Below are positions 28,431 to 37,455 of a stretch of DNA of 64,000 bases, one piece after another. Numbering within the stretch: the first letter of the stretch is position 1; every line of letters starts with the position of its first letter. The position numbers and the translations under genes were made by a program. Under the pieces are notes generated by a model. It had not been told where the DNA came from. It did not search any database and saw nothing but the letters and a program-made list of their open reading frames with translations. The DNA is taken from NCBI RefSeq assembly GCF_001636315.1, contig NZ_KV440949.1, positions 1,080,203 through 1,144,202 of the forward strand, read 5' to 3'. This DNA is from Neobacillus mesonae (GTDB taxonomy: Bacteria; Bacillota; Bacilli; Bacillales; Cytobacillaceae).

Positions 28431-29267
28431 CTATAACTCCTCTTTCGCCTTTAAGTAGCGATATTGATAGTATTTATGGGCCAAGTCCGTTACTTTTCTT
28501 GTTAACTGGTAATTGGCACCTGCTCCAATGGCCATGCTTACCAGCGGAATCCCTTGGATCATCCTTTTTCTAAACAACGCTATGACCATTCCCTTAAACA
28601 ATTGCTGTACGGGCTGCTCAATCCAATTGATATCTGTAATTTCTTCCTTACCCTTATAAAAATAATGGCTATTATCAACTGGCAGTTCCTCTATTAATAA
28701 GGACCAACCTTCTTTTTGAATTCTCGGAGGCAGCGTCCCGATATGAAAAACTTTTAATGAAGTCATCATTTCGTAGGGCGTATTAATTTCATATCCATAG
28801 GTCATAGCAATTAGCTGTACGGCCCTCAAATTTATGACCGCCATTGACGGGATATCAGCACCTAATAGAAGCGTCTCACCGGTACCTGCTAACCCGCCCT
28901 GGGCAAATGAATAGAATCGGTGTCTCGCAATTTGCTGTTCCGCTATGTATTGCAGCTGGTCAATCGATAAACTGCTCATATCCTCAATTTCTTCAATCTC
29001 TTTATTAAAAATTCTTCCCGCTTGCTTTATTCGTTCTTTCGCATCCATTTGAAGCTGGGATCCTTGAATAATGCCATGTAAATGGAACAGCCAAGTATCG
29101 ATAACCGAAAAAAATTGACGTTGAACTCCTTCAGGCAGCAAGGAGAAGGAGCGCTCCAAATATTTTTCATATGTTAGCTGGAAATCATTTGGTTCATAAC
29201 TTAAGAGCTTTCTTTCCCAATCTTGTATTTCATTCATGACAATCTGTTCCCGATCTGTCAGCGGCAT
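28431..29267 (-). CDS. EcsC family protein
   Basis: 278 residues of the EcsC family, named after the third gene of the B. subtilis ecs locus, of unknown biochemical role. A glycine-rich hydrophobic stretch (GGLAGTGETLLLGADIPSMAVINLRA, about 148-173) and a second near the C-terminus (IPLVSMAIGAGANYQLT) are typical and suggest membrane association. GGAGG lies seven bases before the ATG. It precedes moaB. Confidence 0.85.
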   Translation of the reverse strand: MPLTDREQIVMNEIQDWERKLLSYEPNDFQLTYEKYLERSFSLLPEGVQRQFFSVIDTWLFHLHGIIQGSQLQMDAKERIKQAGRIFNKEIEEIEDMSSLSIDQLQYIAEQQIARHRFYSFAQGGLAGTGETLLLGADIPSMAVINLRAVQLIAMTYGYEINTPYEMMTSLKVFHIGTLPPRIQKEGWSLLIEELPVDNSHYFYKGKEEITDINWIEQPVQQLFKGMVIALFRKRMIQGIPLVSMAIGAGANYQLTRKVTDLAHKYYQYRYLKAKEEL

Positions 29268-29324
29268 CGCGAACCCTCCTCAAAATGGTTCTATTTCCAG
29301 TATATCACATAAATAAACGACAAT

Positions 29325-29356
29325 AAAAAAGCAAGGGAAGAACCCTTGCTTTTTTT
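29325..29356. terminator. Terminator after ackA
   Basis: GCAAGGG-AAGAA-CCCTTGC flanked by A6 and T7. On the minus strand it follows the ackA stop with a U-run. Confidence 0.9.
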
Positions 29357-29360
29357 GCAT

Positions 29361-30554
29361 TTAATGATTTACCGTTAATCTAACCACATCACGGGCAATC
29401 ATTACTTCTTCATTTGTAGGGATAACTAAAACTTTCACCGGGGAGTGAGGGTAATTAATGAATGACTCTTCGCCTCTCACCTTGTTAAGCGCAGGGTCCC
29501 AGTAAACCCCCATGAACTCCAATCCTTTTAACACATTTTCACGGATGACATCACTGTTTTCACCGATTCCAGCTGTAAAGATAATTGCGTCTACACCATA
29601 CATTCGGGCAGCATATGAGCCGATATATTTATGAATTCGGTTAGAAAACACATCTAAAGCAAGTTTTGCCCGCTTGTTTCCTTGACTAGCTTGAATTTCA
29701 ATATCCCTTAGGTCGCTTGAAAATCCTGAGACAGCCAGCATACCACTCTTTTTATTTAACACCTCAAGAACTTCATCGGCAGTTTTACCTGTTTTCTCCA
29801 TGATAAATGGGATTAATGCCGGGTCAATATTTCCTGACCGTGTTCCCATGGTCACACCTGCTAAAGGAGTAAAGCCCATCGATGTATCAATCGATTTTCC
29901 CCCTTGAATCGCAGCAATACTAGCTCCATTTCCTAAATGGCAGGAGATGAGACGAAGCTGTTCAAGCGGGCGTCCCAGCATTTCGGCAGCTCGAATGGAA
30001 ACGTACTTATGGCTTGTTCCATGGAAACCATATTTTCGAATACCATACTTTTTATAGTAGTCATATGGAAGGCTGTACAAATAAGAACTTTGCGGCATTG
30101 TTTGATGAAAAGCTGTATCAAATACTGCAACCGCCGGAACATTCGGGAGGACACGTTTGAACGCTTTAATACCAGTCACATTGGCTGGATTATGCAATGG
30201 TGCTAACTCCGATAATTCCTCAATTTTTGCCAAAACTTCCTCGGTGATAACAACAGAATCATTAAATTCCTCACCGCCGTGTACTACACGGTGACCGATT
30301 CCATCAATTTCACCAAGCGATTTGATAATTTCAAGAGATGTCAGTTTATCTAAAAGCATTTTAACGGCCACTTCATGGTCAGGAATATCAATAGTTTCCT
30401 TAATTTTTTCGCCGTTCACTGTAATTGTAAAAATAGAATCATTTAAACCAATTCTTTCAATCAAACCTTTTGTAATGACTTCCTCGCCGGGCATTTCAAA
30501 TAATTGAAACTTTAAAGAAGAACTACCAGCATTAATCGCAATGATTTTTGCCAT
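29361..30554 (-). CDS. ackA: Acetate kinase
   Basis: Interconverts acetyl phosphate plus ADP and acetate plus ATP, the ATP-yielding end of overflow metabolism. It has 397 residues. ASKHA-fold motifs: [14 protein letters not shown] (phosphate 1), [22 protein letters not shown] (phosphate 2) and FTAGIGENS (adenosine). AGGAG precedes the ATG by nine bases. A cre-like element lies about 150 bp upstream. ytxK is upstream on the same strand. Confidence 0.96.
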   Translation of the reverse strand: MAKIIAINAGSSSLKFQLFEMPGEEVITKGLIERIGLNDSIFTITVNGEKIKETIDIPDHEVAVKMLLDKLTSLEIIKSLGEIDGIGHRVVHGGEEFNDSVVITEEVLAKIEELSELAPLHNPANVTGIKAFKRVLPNVPAVAVFDTAFHQTMPQSSYLYSLPYDYYKKYGIRKYGFHGTSHKYVSIRAAEMLGRPLEQLRLISCHLGNGASIAAIQGGKSIDTSMGFTPLAGVTMGTRSGNIDPALIPFIMEKTGKTADEVLEVLNKKSGMLAVSGFSSDLRDIEIQASQGNKRAKLALDVFSNRIHKYIGSYAARMYGVDAIIFTAGIGENSDVIRENVLKGLEFMGVYWDPALNKVRGEESFINYPHSPVKVLVIPTNEEVMIARDVVRLTVNH

Positions 30555-30698
30555 ATTTAATCGCTCCTTTTATAGAACACATTTATTACATATACCCACT
30601 TATATATATCAACTTATTTTTTGCAATCTGCCCTTAATTTCATTCCCCAAGTCCTCATTTAATCATTGTCCATACTACATTTCAAGGGATATTTTACA

Positions 30699-30712
30699 GT
30701 AAAACGATTACA
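30699..30712 (-). promoter_or_regulatory. cre-like site upstream of ackA
   Basis: On the minus strand TGTAATCGTTTTAC matches TGWNANCGNTNWCA except for the last two bases. In B. subtilis CcpA activates ackA from an upstream cre, so position and orientation are plausible. Confidence 0.42.
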
Positions 30713-30746
30713 TCGAAATATAAATGTATTCTGAGTTTTCATAAAG

Positions 30747-30780
30747 AAAAGGAATGACACCAGTATTATGATGTCATCCC
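30747..30780 (-). terminator. Terminator at the end of ytxK
   Basis: GGGATGACA pairs with TGTCATTCC (one G-U) on the transcript, then TTTTCTTTAT. The stem overlaps the ytxK stop codon. Confidence 0.75.
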
Positions 30781-31757
30781 TTATTTTCTTTAAACCACTT
30801 TTCAATTTTAATCAAAATTTTGTCCATTTCAAACTTATTTGATAAACTCGGTAAATCAACCAATAGAGCCTGGTTCGGAGGCTTGACGCCCTCTCCCTTT
30901 TTCTGAACAACAAAGATGCTTTTGGCTGCATTTTTATTTTTAAACATACTGGACGGAAGCTGCAAAAGTCCTTGGACAATGAGATGTTCCTTCATGAAAT
31001 TATGAAGCTTCCCGGCCTGTTCGCTTTCGAATAAACCGTTGGGAATGATGAAAAATAAATATCCGCCAGGCTTAGTATAGCGAATGCTTTGTTCGATAAA
31101 TAAATGATGTGCATATGTATGGCCCTCGTCTGCCCTTATATCAAAATCCGCAGCTCTAAAATCATTAGGGTAGTAGCCAACAGGCAGGTCACCAACGACT
31201 GCATCGACGGGGTCAATAAAAAGAGGCTCTATACTATCCTGATTAAAGAGGCGAACCGGCTGCTCCTGCAGGTTAGCATTTACATAAGCAAGCTTTATGA
31301 GCAGATCGTCGATATCCACTCCGATGGCATCTGCCTGCTTTTCGCTGTGGTTTAATACTGTCAACAATAAATTTCCAGTACCAACCGCGGGATCAAGCAA
31401 GCGAAATGATGGGGCTTTGACGAACTTTCCAACAAGATAAGCAGTCAGCATGCCAACCGAATCTGGAGTCATTTGATGATTAGGCTGTGCTGTTTCTTTC
31501 ATTCCTTTTAGTATGGCTAATTGGAATGCCTTGCGGATATCTTCATTTGTATACTGTTCTAATTTGATTGTTTCATATTGCTTTTTTAACCCTTTTTTTG
31601 TTATTTCGCTTAATTCCTCTTGGAGGATGGAGCCTTGGAATAGGTTTTCGCCGGTTTCGGCTAATGCTTCCAGAAAGGTGCATTGTAATTCTTCCTGCAG
31701 GCGAAGTGCGGTTTCATTAAATAATGTAAATAATTGTTCGACTGGAGACGCTATCAT
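30774..31757 (-). CDS. ytxK: Class I SAM-dependent methyltransferase YtxK
   Basis: A 327-residue N6-adenine-methylase-like protein. An N-terminal helical region (1-100) precedes the Rossmann core with LLDPAVGTGNLLL (motif I), GVDIDDLLIKLA, and DLPVGYYP in the place of the catalytic NPPY motif. The target is unknown, and the Asn to Asp change may mean a non-DNA substrate. The neighbour ackA is conserved in Bacillus. Two tandem ATGs follow GGGAGG; the second (31757) has better spacing. Confidence 0.85.
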   Translation of the reverse strand: MIASPVEQLFTLFNETALRLQEELQCTFLEALAETGENLFQGSILQEELSEITKKGLKKQYETIKLEQYTNEDIRKAFQLAILKGMKETAQPNHQMTPDSVGMLTAYLVGKFVKAPSFRLLDPAVGTGNLLLTVLNHSEKQADAIGVDIDDLLIKLAYVNANLQEQPVRLFNQDSIEPLFIDPVDAVVGDLPVGYYPNDFRAADFDIRADEGHTYAHHLFIEQSIRYTKPGGYLFFIIPNGLFESEQAGKLHNFMKEHLIVQGLLQLPSSMFKNKNAAKSIFVVQKKGEGVKPPNQALLVDLPSLSNKFEMDKILIKIEKWFKENKG

Positions 31758-31782
31758 CATTTTCCTCCCTTTTTCAAGTTAA

Positions 31783-31813
31783 AAAAGACCCCGTCGAATG
31801 GACGAGGCCCCAT
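31783..31813 (-). terminator. Terminator after tpx
   Basis: GGCCTCGTC-CATTC-GACGGGGTC (with G-U pairs) followed by TTTTTT on the transcript, 16 bases past the tpx stop. Confidence 0.82.
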
Positions 31814-31828
31814 TATGCTTTGTATTTA

Positions 31829-32329
31829 TTATTTCGCACTCTTAGCTGCTTCTAGGGCTGCTTCATAGTTTGGATGGTTGGTTGCTTCACTTACATACTC
31901 AACATATGTAACAGTATCGGAAGAATCAACTACAAATACAGCACGAGTCAATAATCTTAATTCTTGAATTGCAACTCCGTATGCCTCACCGAATGAAAGG
32001 TCGCGGTGGTCAGACAATGTTTGTACGTTTTCAATTCCAGCTGCTGCACACCAGCGTTTTTGAGCAAATGGAAGATCAACACTTACTGTTAATACTTTCA
32101 CATTTCCTAAGCTATTAGCTTCCTCATTAAAACGGCGTGTTTCAGCATCACATACACCTGTATCAAGTGAAGGTACAGAAGTAATTAAACGAACTTGCCC
32201 CTTTGTATCGTTTAAAGTAACTTCTGATAAGTCATTTGCTAAAACTATAAAATCTGGCGCCTTGTCCCCAACCTTTACTTCATTGCCAAGTAAAGTTACT
32301 GAATTCCCCTTAAATGTAACGTTTGCCAT
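31829..32329 (-). CDS. tpx: Thiol peroxidase Tpx
   Basis: An atypical 2-Cys peroxiredoxin of 166 residues that reduces hydroperoxides with thioredoxin. Peroxidatic Cys in [15 protein letters not shown] (about residue 60), resolving Cys in QKRWCAAAG (about 94). The ATG at 32329 is preceded by AAGGAGG. The frame stays open another 47 codons upstream but without a ribosome site, so that extension is not real. Confidence 0.94.
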   Translation of the reverse strand: MANVTFKGNSVTLLGNEVKVGDKAPDFIVLANDLSEVTLNDTKGQVRLITSVPSLDTGVCDAETRRFNEEANSLGNVKVLTVSVDLPFAQKRWCAAAGIENVQTLSDHRDLSFGEAYGVAIQELRLLTRAVFVVDSSDTVTYVEYVSEATNHPNYEAALEAAKSAK

Positions 32330-32510
32330 TTTAATATCCTCCTTTGTTCTATCGAGCAGTGCAGTCATAAAACCATGCGCCTCTGCATCATTATGTACAG
32401 TGTAAATATATCCTGTCAGAATTATTTTTGCAATTAATATGATTTTAGTAAATAACATTTTGTGCCTCAAGTCGCAAAGAAACTCGCCGTCTGGCGAGCC
32501 GTCTATCGTG

Positions 32511-33005
32511 TTATTGAATTACGTCAATATCCAAATCTACTTTTGGCTTATTACTTCCCGATTGATTATTTCCCGATTGTTGGTTAGATTCGTTTTTCTT
32601 CGAGAACATCTGCTGAATCTTATCAACTGCCTGTGGAGCAAGTTCTAAAATTTTCTCGTACAGATGGGTGCTTTCATCTAAATGAAGCATTTTTACGCCG
32701 GAAGAATTAACAATTAAAAAGGCGATTGGTGTAATCGATACACCTGCACCGCTTCCACCGCCAAATGGAAGCTGGGGGCTCTGTCCCTGCCCTTGACCTT
32801 GTCCTTGATTTTGACCGCCTGAGCCGCCACTCATATTAAATTCACTGCCGCCTGCGGCAAAACCGAAGCCAACCTTTGAAACGGTTAAAATAACACTGCC
32901 ATCGGGAGTTTCTACAGGGTCCCCGATAATGGTGTTAACGTCAATCATTTCTTTTAAGCTTTCCATTGCAGTGGTCATCAAACCTTGAATTGGATGATCT
33001 GCCAT
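32511..33005 (-). CDS. gerW: Sporulation protein GerW (YtfJ)
   Basis: 164 residues of the YtfJ/GerW family, an inner-spore-membrane-associated protein needed for some germination responses in Bacillus. The conserved start is [29 protein letters not shown] central low-complexity linker of Gly/Gln/Ser (about 68-93, repeated QG) is followed by the conserved [19 protein letters not shown] and a disordered Gln/Asn/Ser tail. The ATG at 33005 is eight bases after AAGGAGG. It is 17 bp downstream of ytfI. Confidence 0.9.
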   Translation of the reverse strand: MADHPIQGLMTTAMESLKEMIDVNTIIGDPVETPDGSVILTVSKVGFGFAAGGSEFNMSGGSGGQNQGQGQGQGQSPQLPFGGGSGAGVSITPIAFLIVNSSGVKMLHLDESTHLYEKILELAPQAVDKIQQMFSKKNESNQQSGNNQSGSNKPKVDLDIDVIQ

Positions 33006-33022
33006 CTTAATTTCCTCCTTCT

Positions 33023-33724
33023 TCAAACGAATTTCGTTTTTTCATTTGAAAAATTTGCTTTATTTGGGATGCGGGATTTTCCGCCTCTCCAGTATTTAAT
33101 CAACTTTAATCCTGCTAAAATAGCATGCCCGATTCGAAACTGAAAAATACATAAAACCTTAGTCTGAATCACTGCAGCCTGAAAATGGGGTGTGATCGCT
33201 AATTGCGGTGTGACTGTCAGTTTTAAATAATGGCTGAGGATTCCCACAATACTCCCTTTCAAAGCCCATAATCCACCGACAGCAATTGCTGTATGGGCGG
33301 CATCGCCTACACCAATAAATGTTTGCCATTCAAATTTTTTAATACTAATCTTACGAAGAAATTTCCTGACAATCACGTGCATACGTACAACCTTTTGTAA
33401 CAGTTCTTTAGCCTTTTCGAAGTTTTTCATTACTTTTTGTTTCGTAATTTGTTCCACCTTATGATCCGGTTTTCCCCCAGGGGCTTCCCCAATATGGGAA
33501 TGATGTTTGACAACCACGCTTGGCGAATCATCATCAATTTTGATCAGCGGTACATTGATTTTATATTTAATCAGCCCAAACCATACCCGAAACTCGATTT
33601 TTAAATCATCATTATCATTGTGATGATAATAGTTTACGATGATGGTTAATTTAGTAAAGACAATAAGTATAAATAAAAGCACAAAAACGGTTAAGAAAAT
33701 ATAGAGCCAAATCAATTTTTTCAC
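33023..33724 (-). CDS. ytfI: YtfI, DUF2953 membrane-anchored protein
   Basis: About 233 residues. An N-terminal membrane helix (3-24) is followed by a beta-rich soluble part (IEFRVWFGLIKYKINVPLIKID) and a C-terminal domain with KFEWQTFIGVGDAAHTAIAVGGLW characteristic of DUF2953. The function is unknown; the pair ytfI-ytfJ is linked with the forespore in B. subtilis. The start is uncertain: I chose GTG 33724, because an upstream TTG at 33775 falls inside the yteJ terminator stem. A TTG at 33715 is another option. Confidence 0.76.
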   Translation of the reverse strand: MKKLIWLYIFLTVFVLLFILIVFTKLTIIVNYYHHNDNDDLKIEFRVWFGLIKYKINVPLIKIDDDSPSVVVKHHSHIGEAPGGKPDHKVEQITKQKVMKNFEKAKELLQKVVRMHVIVRKFLRKISIKKFEWQTFIGVGDAAHTAIAVGGLWALKGSIVGILSHYLKLTVTPQLAITPHFQAAVIQTKVLCIFQFRIGHAILAGLKLIKYWRGGKSRIPNKANFSNEKTKFV

Positions 33725-33740
33725 AACCTTTCCGCCTGCT

Positions 33741-33768
33741 AGTATCTCCTCTAACAAAAAAAATAAAC
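33741..33768 (-). promoter_or_regulatory. Possible sigma-F promoter of ytfI-gerW
   Basis: GTTTA (33764-33768, 4 of 5 to GYATA), 14 bases, GGAGATACT (33741-33749, full match to GGNNANAHT). The spacer is one shorter than usual, and the -35 overlaps the preceding terminator. Confidence 0.33.
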
Positions 33769-33789
33769 CTGCCAACTTTCCTTGGCAGG
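33756..33789 (-). terminator. Terminator after yteJ
   Basis: CCTGCCAA-GGAAAG-TTGGCAGG on the transcript, followed by TTTATTTTTTTTG, eight bases past the yteJ stop. Confidence 0.88.
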
Positions 33790-33796
33790 CTGCAAA

Positions 33797-34348
33797 TTAT
33801 GATTCGATGTGAATGACTGTCGTATCTGTAAAAAGATCATGAAGGCCTTGTTTTTTCGGCAGGAAGGCAACAAGGAGATAGCCAATAACGACGGTGGCGG
33901 AAATAAAACGGCCAATCCACTCACGAAAAAGAATGGTTCCCCAAGTTAATTGATCACCTTTTAAATCAATGACTTTTAAGCCGAACACCATTTTACCCAG
34001 TGTTTGCCGAAAATACTTCGTCATTAAAACGAAATATAAGTAAAAGATCACCGCCGAAGCAATCGAAATCGGTGCAAACATACTATATTCTGCCAATGAT
34101 AGATCCAAGAGCCGAAAAACAGGATTAATTGACAACCGGACGATACTTCCTATAACTATTAAATCAAGAAGATAGGCCCAAAACCGCATCCAAAAACCGG
34201 CATAGCGAACAACAGGCTTTCCGGCTTTAATTGCTTGACCGATTGTATCTTTATGTAAATTATAGGTTTCTTCTGTATCTTTGTTTTGAGACTCAAAACC
34301 ATATGAAGGAAGTTCATTTGTTTCATTATATCTTTCATTTGAATCCAT
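33797..34348 (-). CDS. yteJ: YteJ, RDD family membrane protein (SppA partner)
   Basis: 183 residues. A polar N-terminal 45 residues leads to an RDD domain with three membrane segments (about 55-80, 95-115, 140-165) and the RDD-type motif AGFWMRFWAYLLDLIVI near the first helix. QTLGKMVFGLKVID and a final KKQGLHDL are typical. In B. subtilis YteJ inhibits the peptidase SppA; here it lies 11 bp downstream of sppA, which fits. The ATG at 34348 has GAGGTGA five bases upstream. Confidence 0.88.
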   Translation of the reverse strand: MDSNERYNETNELPSYGFESQNKDTEETYNLHKDTIGQAIKAGKPVVRYAGFWMRFWAYLLDLIVIGSIVRLSINPVFRLLDLSLAEYSMFAPISIASAVIFYLYFVLMTKYFRQTLGKMVFGLKVIDLKGDQLTWGTILFREWIGRFISATVVIGYLLVAFLPKKQGLHDLFTDTTVIHIES

Positions 34349-34359
34349 TTTTCTCACCT

Positions 34360-35370
34360 CTATTCCGCATAAAGATACATAAGCCTTGGGGAATTAGGTT
34401 TTGAAAGAACCTTCATCAACCCTGCCATTTCTGTACTGTCACCCATCCATTTTTTAGCTTGGAATGAAAATAAAGAACCAAAACCAAGCGATTCTGTATA
34501 GCGGACAACCTTTGCTCCTTTTAGTTTTTCATCGGTTTTCATTTGGGTAATGACATCATCCAAATAGCCGAAACCATCGATCAATTTTAATTCTTTTGCC
34601 TGGCGACCGTCATACACTCTGCCATCGGCAATTTGCTTAACTTGATCAACACTCAAATGACGACCTTCTGAAATCACCTTAACAAATCCTTGATAGGAAT
34701 TATCAATCATCGATTGTAAGATATTGCGTTCTTCCTCCGTCATTTTGCGCGTCGGACTCATGATATCCTTGTATTTACCGCTTTTAATGGTGACAAAATC
34801 CACACCATATTTATCGGCCAGCCCTTTATAGTTAATTCCTTCCATAATGACACCTAGACTGCCAGTCAAGGTTTCCGGGCTTGCATAAATCTTTTTAGCA
34901 GCGGTTGAAATATAGTAACCTCCTGATGCTGCCATTGATCCCATTGAAATATAAACCGGCTTTTTGCTGTCCTTTTGAAGTTCAATTAATTTTTTATGAA
35001 TTTCCGCACTTTCCACCACGCCGCCGCCGGGAGAGTTCACCCTTAAGATCACCCCTTTAACGGTATCATCATCCTTAATGTACTTTAGCTGCTTCAAAAA
35101 CAATTGATGATTGTATCCGGCACTTTGAAAGAAAGAACTTGAATCACCTGTATCTTGGATAACCCCATCCACATCGAGAACCACAATTTTCTTAAGCTCA
35201 CTCCCATCATCGATAATCTCTTCTGTGAACGGCTGCTCTTCCGACGCAAATAAATCGCTGATATTTGTTTCAATTCCTTTAAATGCAAAAGCTGATAAAA
35301 AGTTTATAACTACAGAAATAAAAAATAAGGCCGCAGCAATTCCTAATGCTGCCCAGCGCTTCCCATTCAT
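34360..35370 (-). CDS. sppA: Signal peptide peptidase SppA
   Basis: A membrane-tethered serine protease (S49) that digests remnant signal peptides and contributes to antimicrobial-peptide resistance in Bacillus. 336 residues: an N-terminal membrane helix (about 7-28), the catalytic core with [12 protein letters not shown], the nucleophile Ser in [20 protein letters not shown] and the general-base Lys in [10 protein letters not shown]. Two tandem ATGs follow AAGGGGG; I chose the second. It is followed by yteJ. Confidence 0.93.
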   Translation of the reverse strand: MNGKRWAALGIAAALFFISVVINFLSAFAFKGIETNISDLFASEEQPFTEEIIDDGSELKKIVVLDVDGVIQDTGDSSSFFQSAGYNHQLFLKQLKYIKDDDTVKGVILRVNSPGGGVVESAEIHKKLIELQKDSKKPVYISMGSMAASGGYYISTAAKKIYASPETLTGSLGVIMEGINYKGLADKYGVDFVTIKSGKYKDIMSPTRKMTEEERNILQSMIDNSYQGFVKVISEGRHLSVDQVKQIADGRVYDGRQAKELKLIDGFGYLDDVITQMKTDEKLKGAKVVRYTESLGFGSLFSFQAKKWMGDSTEMAGLMKVLSKPNSPRLMYLYAE

Positions 35371-35540
35371 CATTTTATCCCCCTTGTTTTCTCTATTTAT
35401 CTGACTAACGTCATTTTCATATTGTTTGAAAAAAAGTGCTAAACTAAATTCAAGTCAAGCCTTATTTTATCAAAAATTAATGGTAAAATGGGTAAAAATT
35501 GAGGATTTCTTTCATGATTTACCAAGGAGGGGACAGTATC

Positions 35541-36341
35541 ATGGCAGATAGAAAAAATATTTATTATTACTACAAACGTGATGATGACATTGTAAAAAAA
35601 GCGGACCCGCTGTTTGAAGCAACTGAACGGTATGGTTTCACTATTGTAAACGACTTCCGTAAGGCAAATATTATTGCCAGTATTGGCGATGATGGGGCAT
35701 TCCTGCAAGCTGTCAGAAAAACAGGATTTCGAGAAGATTGCCTCTATATGGGCATTTCGACAAAGAATCACTTAAATATGTACTGTGATTTTCATATTGA
35801 AGATTCTTCGAATATGATTGAAGCGATGATGAATGAACAGCTTGAAGTTCGTCGTTACCCTCTGATCAATGTCACAGTTGACGGCCAAGGAACCTTTAAC
35901 TGCCTTAATGAATTCAGCATCGTCTCATCTATTATTAAAACACTAGTGATAGACGTCTTTATTGACCAGCTTCATTTTGAAACCTTCCGCGGCGATGGTT
36001 TAATCGTGGCTACACCTACCGGAAGTACCGCATATAATAAGTCAGTGAAGGGTTCAATTGTCGATCCGCTTTTGACCTGCATGCAAGTAAGTGAAGTAGC
36101 ATCCATCAATAATAACAGCTATCGAACGCTCGGCTCTTCATTTATTTTAAGCGCTGAGCGAAAACTTACGCTTAAGGTCGTATCGGAAACAAACGACCAT
36201 CCGACAATGGGGATGGATAATGAAGCATTAAGTATCCGCGAGGTCGATCACATCCAGATTGAATTAAGTAATAAAAAGTTAAAAACATTGAAATTAAAAG
36301 ATAATTCCTTTTGGGAAAAAGTTAAAAGAACTTTTCTTTAA
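35541..36341 (+). CDS. nadK2: NAD kinase NadK2 (YtdI)
   Basis: Phosphorylates NAD to NADP. 266 residues, as in B. subtilis YtdI. The GGDG loop is present as SIGDDGAFLQA, so the second Gly is Asp. The NE motif is in FNCLNEFSI, and the Gly-rich nucleotide site is DGLIVATPTGSTAYNKS. The ATG at 35541 follows AAGGAGG (10 bases). It is divergent from sppA and ends at a shared terminator with rarD. Confidence 0.92.
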   Translation: MADRKNIYYYYKRDDDIVKKADPLFEATERYGFTIVNDFRKANIIASIGDDGAFLQAVRKTGFREDCLYMGISTKNHLNMYCDFHIEDSSNMIEAMMNEQLEVRRYPLINVTVDGQGTFNCLNEFSIVSSIIKTLVIDVFIDQLHFETFRGDGLIVATPTGSTAYNKSVKGSIVDPLLTCMQVSEVASINNNSYRTLGSSFILSAERKLTLKVVSETNDHPTMGMDNEALSIREVDHIQIELSNKKLKTLKLKDNSFWEKVKRTFL

Positions 36342-36342
36342 C

Positions 36343-36376
36343 AAAAAAACCTTATCCTTGACGGATAAGGTTTTTT
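36343..36376. terminator. Bidirectional terminator between nadK2 and rarD
   Basis: 14-bp stem (AAAAAACCTTATCC and its complement) with loop TTGAC; A/T runs on both sides serve the convergent genes. Confidence 0.92.
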
Positions 36377-36378
36377 CG

Positions 36379-37299
36379 TTACAATGCTTGTTTTTCATTA
36401 AATCCTTTTGACGATAAAAGTTTAGTTTTAGAAAGGGAATATATGGTTAATGCTGACCAAATAAATAAGAATGAAATAAAATATACTTTCGAAAAATGTT
36501 CATGATACACAAAGATTCCGAGAAGCAGCATTAAGGTTGGTGCAATATATTGCAAAAAACCTAGTAATGATAATGGAATCTTTTGTGCCCCCTTTGCAAA
36601 ATAAAGAAGTGGTACGGCAGTTGCCGCCCCTCCGCCGATTAACAGCCAAATGGTTTCTGTTCCCGAAGTAAGGAACGCATTGGTTCCTTGGATAAACAAA
36701 TAAATTATATAGACGGCTGCCAGCGGTGTGATTACCAAGGTCTCTAACGCTAATCCTACAGACGAGTCCACATTAATCAGTTTTTTAACCAAGCCATATA
36801 AACCAAATGACAATGCCAAGGCAATCGCAATCCATGGAAACCTGCCATACGAGATTGTAATGATCAATACACCGATTGCTGCTAACCCGAAAGAAATATA
36901 TTGGACTGGAGAGAATTTCTCCTTTAGAACCATCATTCCCAATAAAATACTAACCAGCGGATTAATATAATATCCAAGACTTGCGTCGACAATATGCCCA
37001 TTATTCACAGCCCAAATATAAATATACCAATTTCCGCTAATTAGAATCGAAGCGAAGATTAAGGCATACAGCTGTTTTTTATTGCGGGCAAAACCTTTTA
37101 TCGTCCCCAGAAATAATCCCCACTTTTTTGCAAACAAAAGGACAAACAGCATGAAGATAAACGACCAAAAAATCCGGTTAGCAAGAATTTCTTCCGCACT
37201 AATATCATCTAAAAATTTCCAGTAGATCGGTAATAATCCCCATAAAAAATAGGAAAAGCCGGCATGGAGTGCACCAAGCTGTGTTTCATTTTTTTTCAT
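36379..37299 (-). CDS. rarD: RarD-type EamA family transporter
   Basis: 306 residues with about ten predicted membrane helices in two EamA repeats. The N-terminus GALHAGFSYFLWGLLPIYWK is diagnostic of the RarD subfamily, first seen as a chloramphenicol-sensitivity protein. The substrate is unknown, perhaps a metabolite. A stretch SISLLLGF-type (KIPLSLLGFLQYIAPTLML) marks the second repeat. AGGGG precedes the ATG. Confidence 0.88.
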   Translation of the reverse strand: MKKNETQLGALHAGFSYFLWGLLPIYWKFLDDISAEEILANRIFWSFIFMLFVLLFAKKWGLFLGTIKGFARNKKQLYALIFASILISGNWYIYIWAVNNGHIVDASLGYYINPLVSILLGMMVLKEKFSPVQYISFGLAAIGVLIITISYGRFPWIAIALALSFGLYGLVKKLINVDSSVGLALETLVITPLAAVYIIYLFIQGTNAFLTSGTETIWLLIGGGAATAVPLLYFAKGAQKIPLSLLGFLQYIAPTLMLLLGIFVYHEHFSKVYFISFLFIWSALTIYSLSKTKLLSSKGFNEKQAL

Positions 37300-37404
37300 T
37301 GTTTCCCAAGCCCCTATTCTTTCTATAATCGAAATAATCTCTATTATACCTTGAATTTACTAAAATAGGGGAATCTTTTGCTTCCAATTTTTGACTTGCA
37401 CTTA

Positions 37405-37430
37405 AAAAAGCAGGCAGCCGCCTGCTTTCT
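37405..37430 (-). terminator. Terminator after ytcI
   Basis: AAAGCAGGC-GGCT-GCCTGCTTT followed by TTTAAG on the transcript, downstream of ytcI. Confidence 0.82.
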
Positions 37431-37455
37431 TATTCATCAGAACATGAAACCCTGA

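Noticed and set aside
32330-32470. 47-codon N-terminal extension of tpx
   Set aside because: No ribosome site at 32470, while AAGGAGG precedes the ATG at 32329, and the extension is not part of Tpx proteins.
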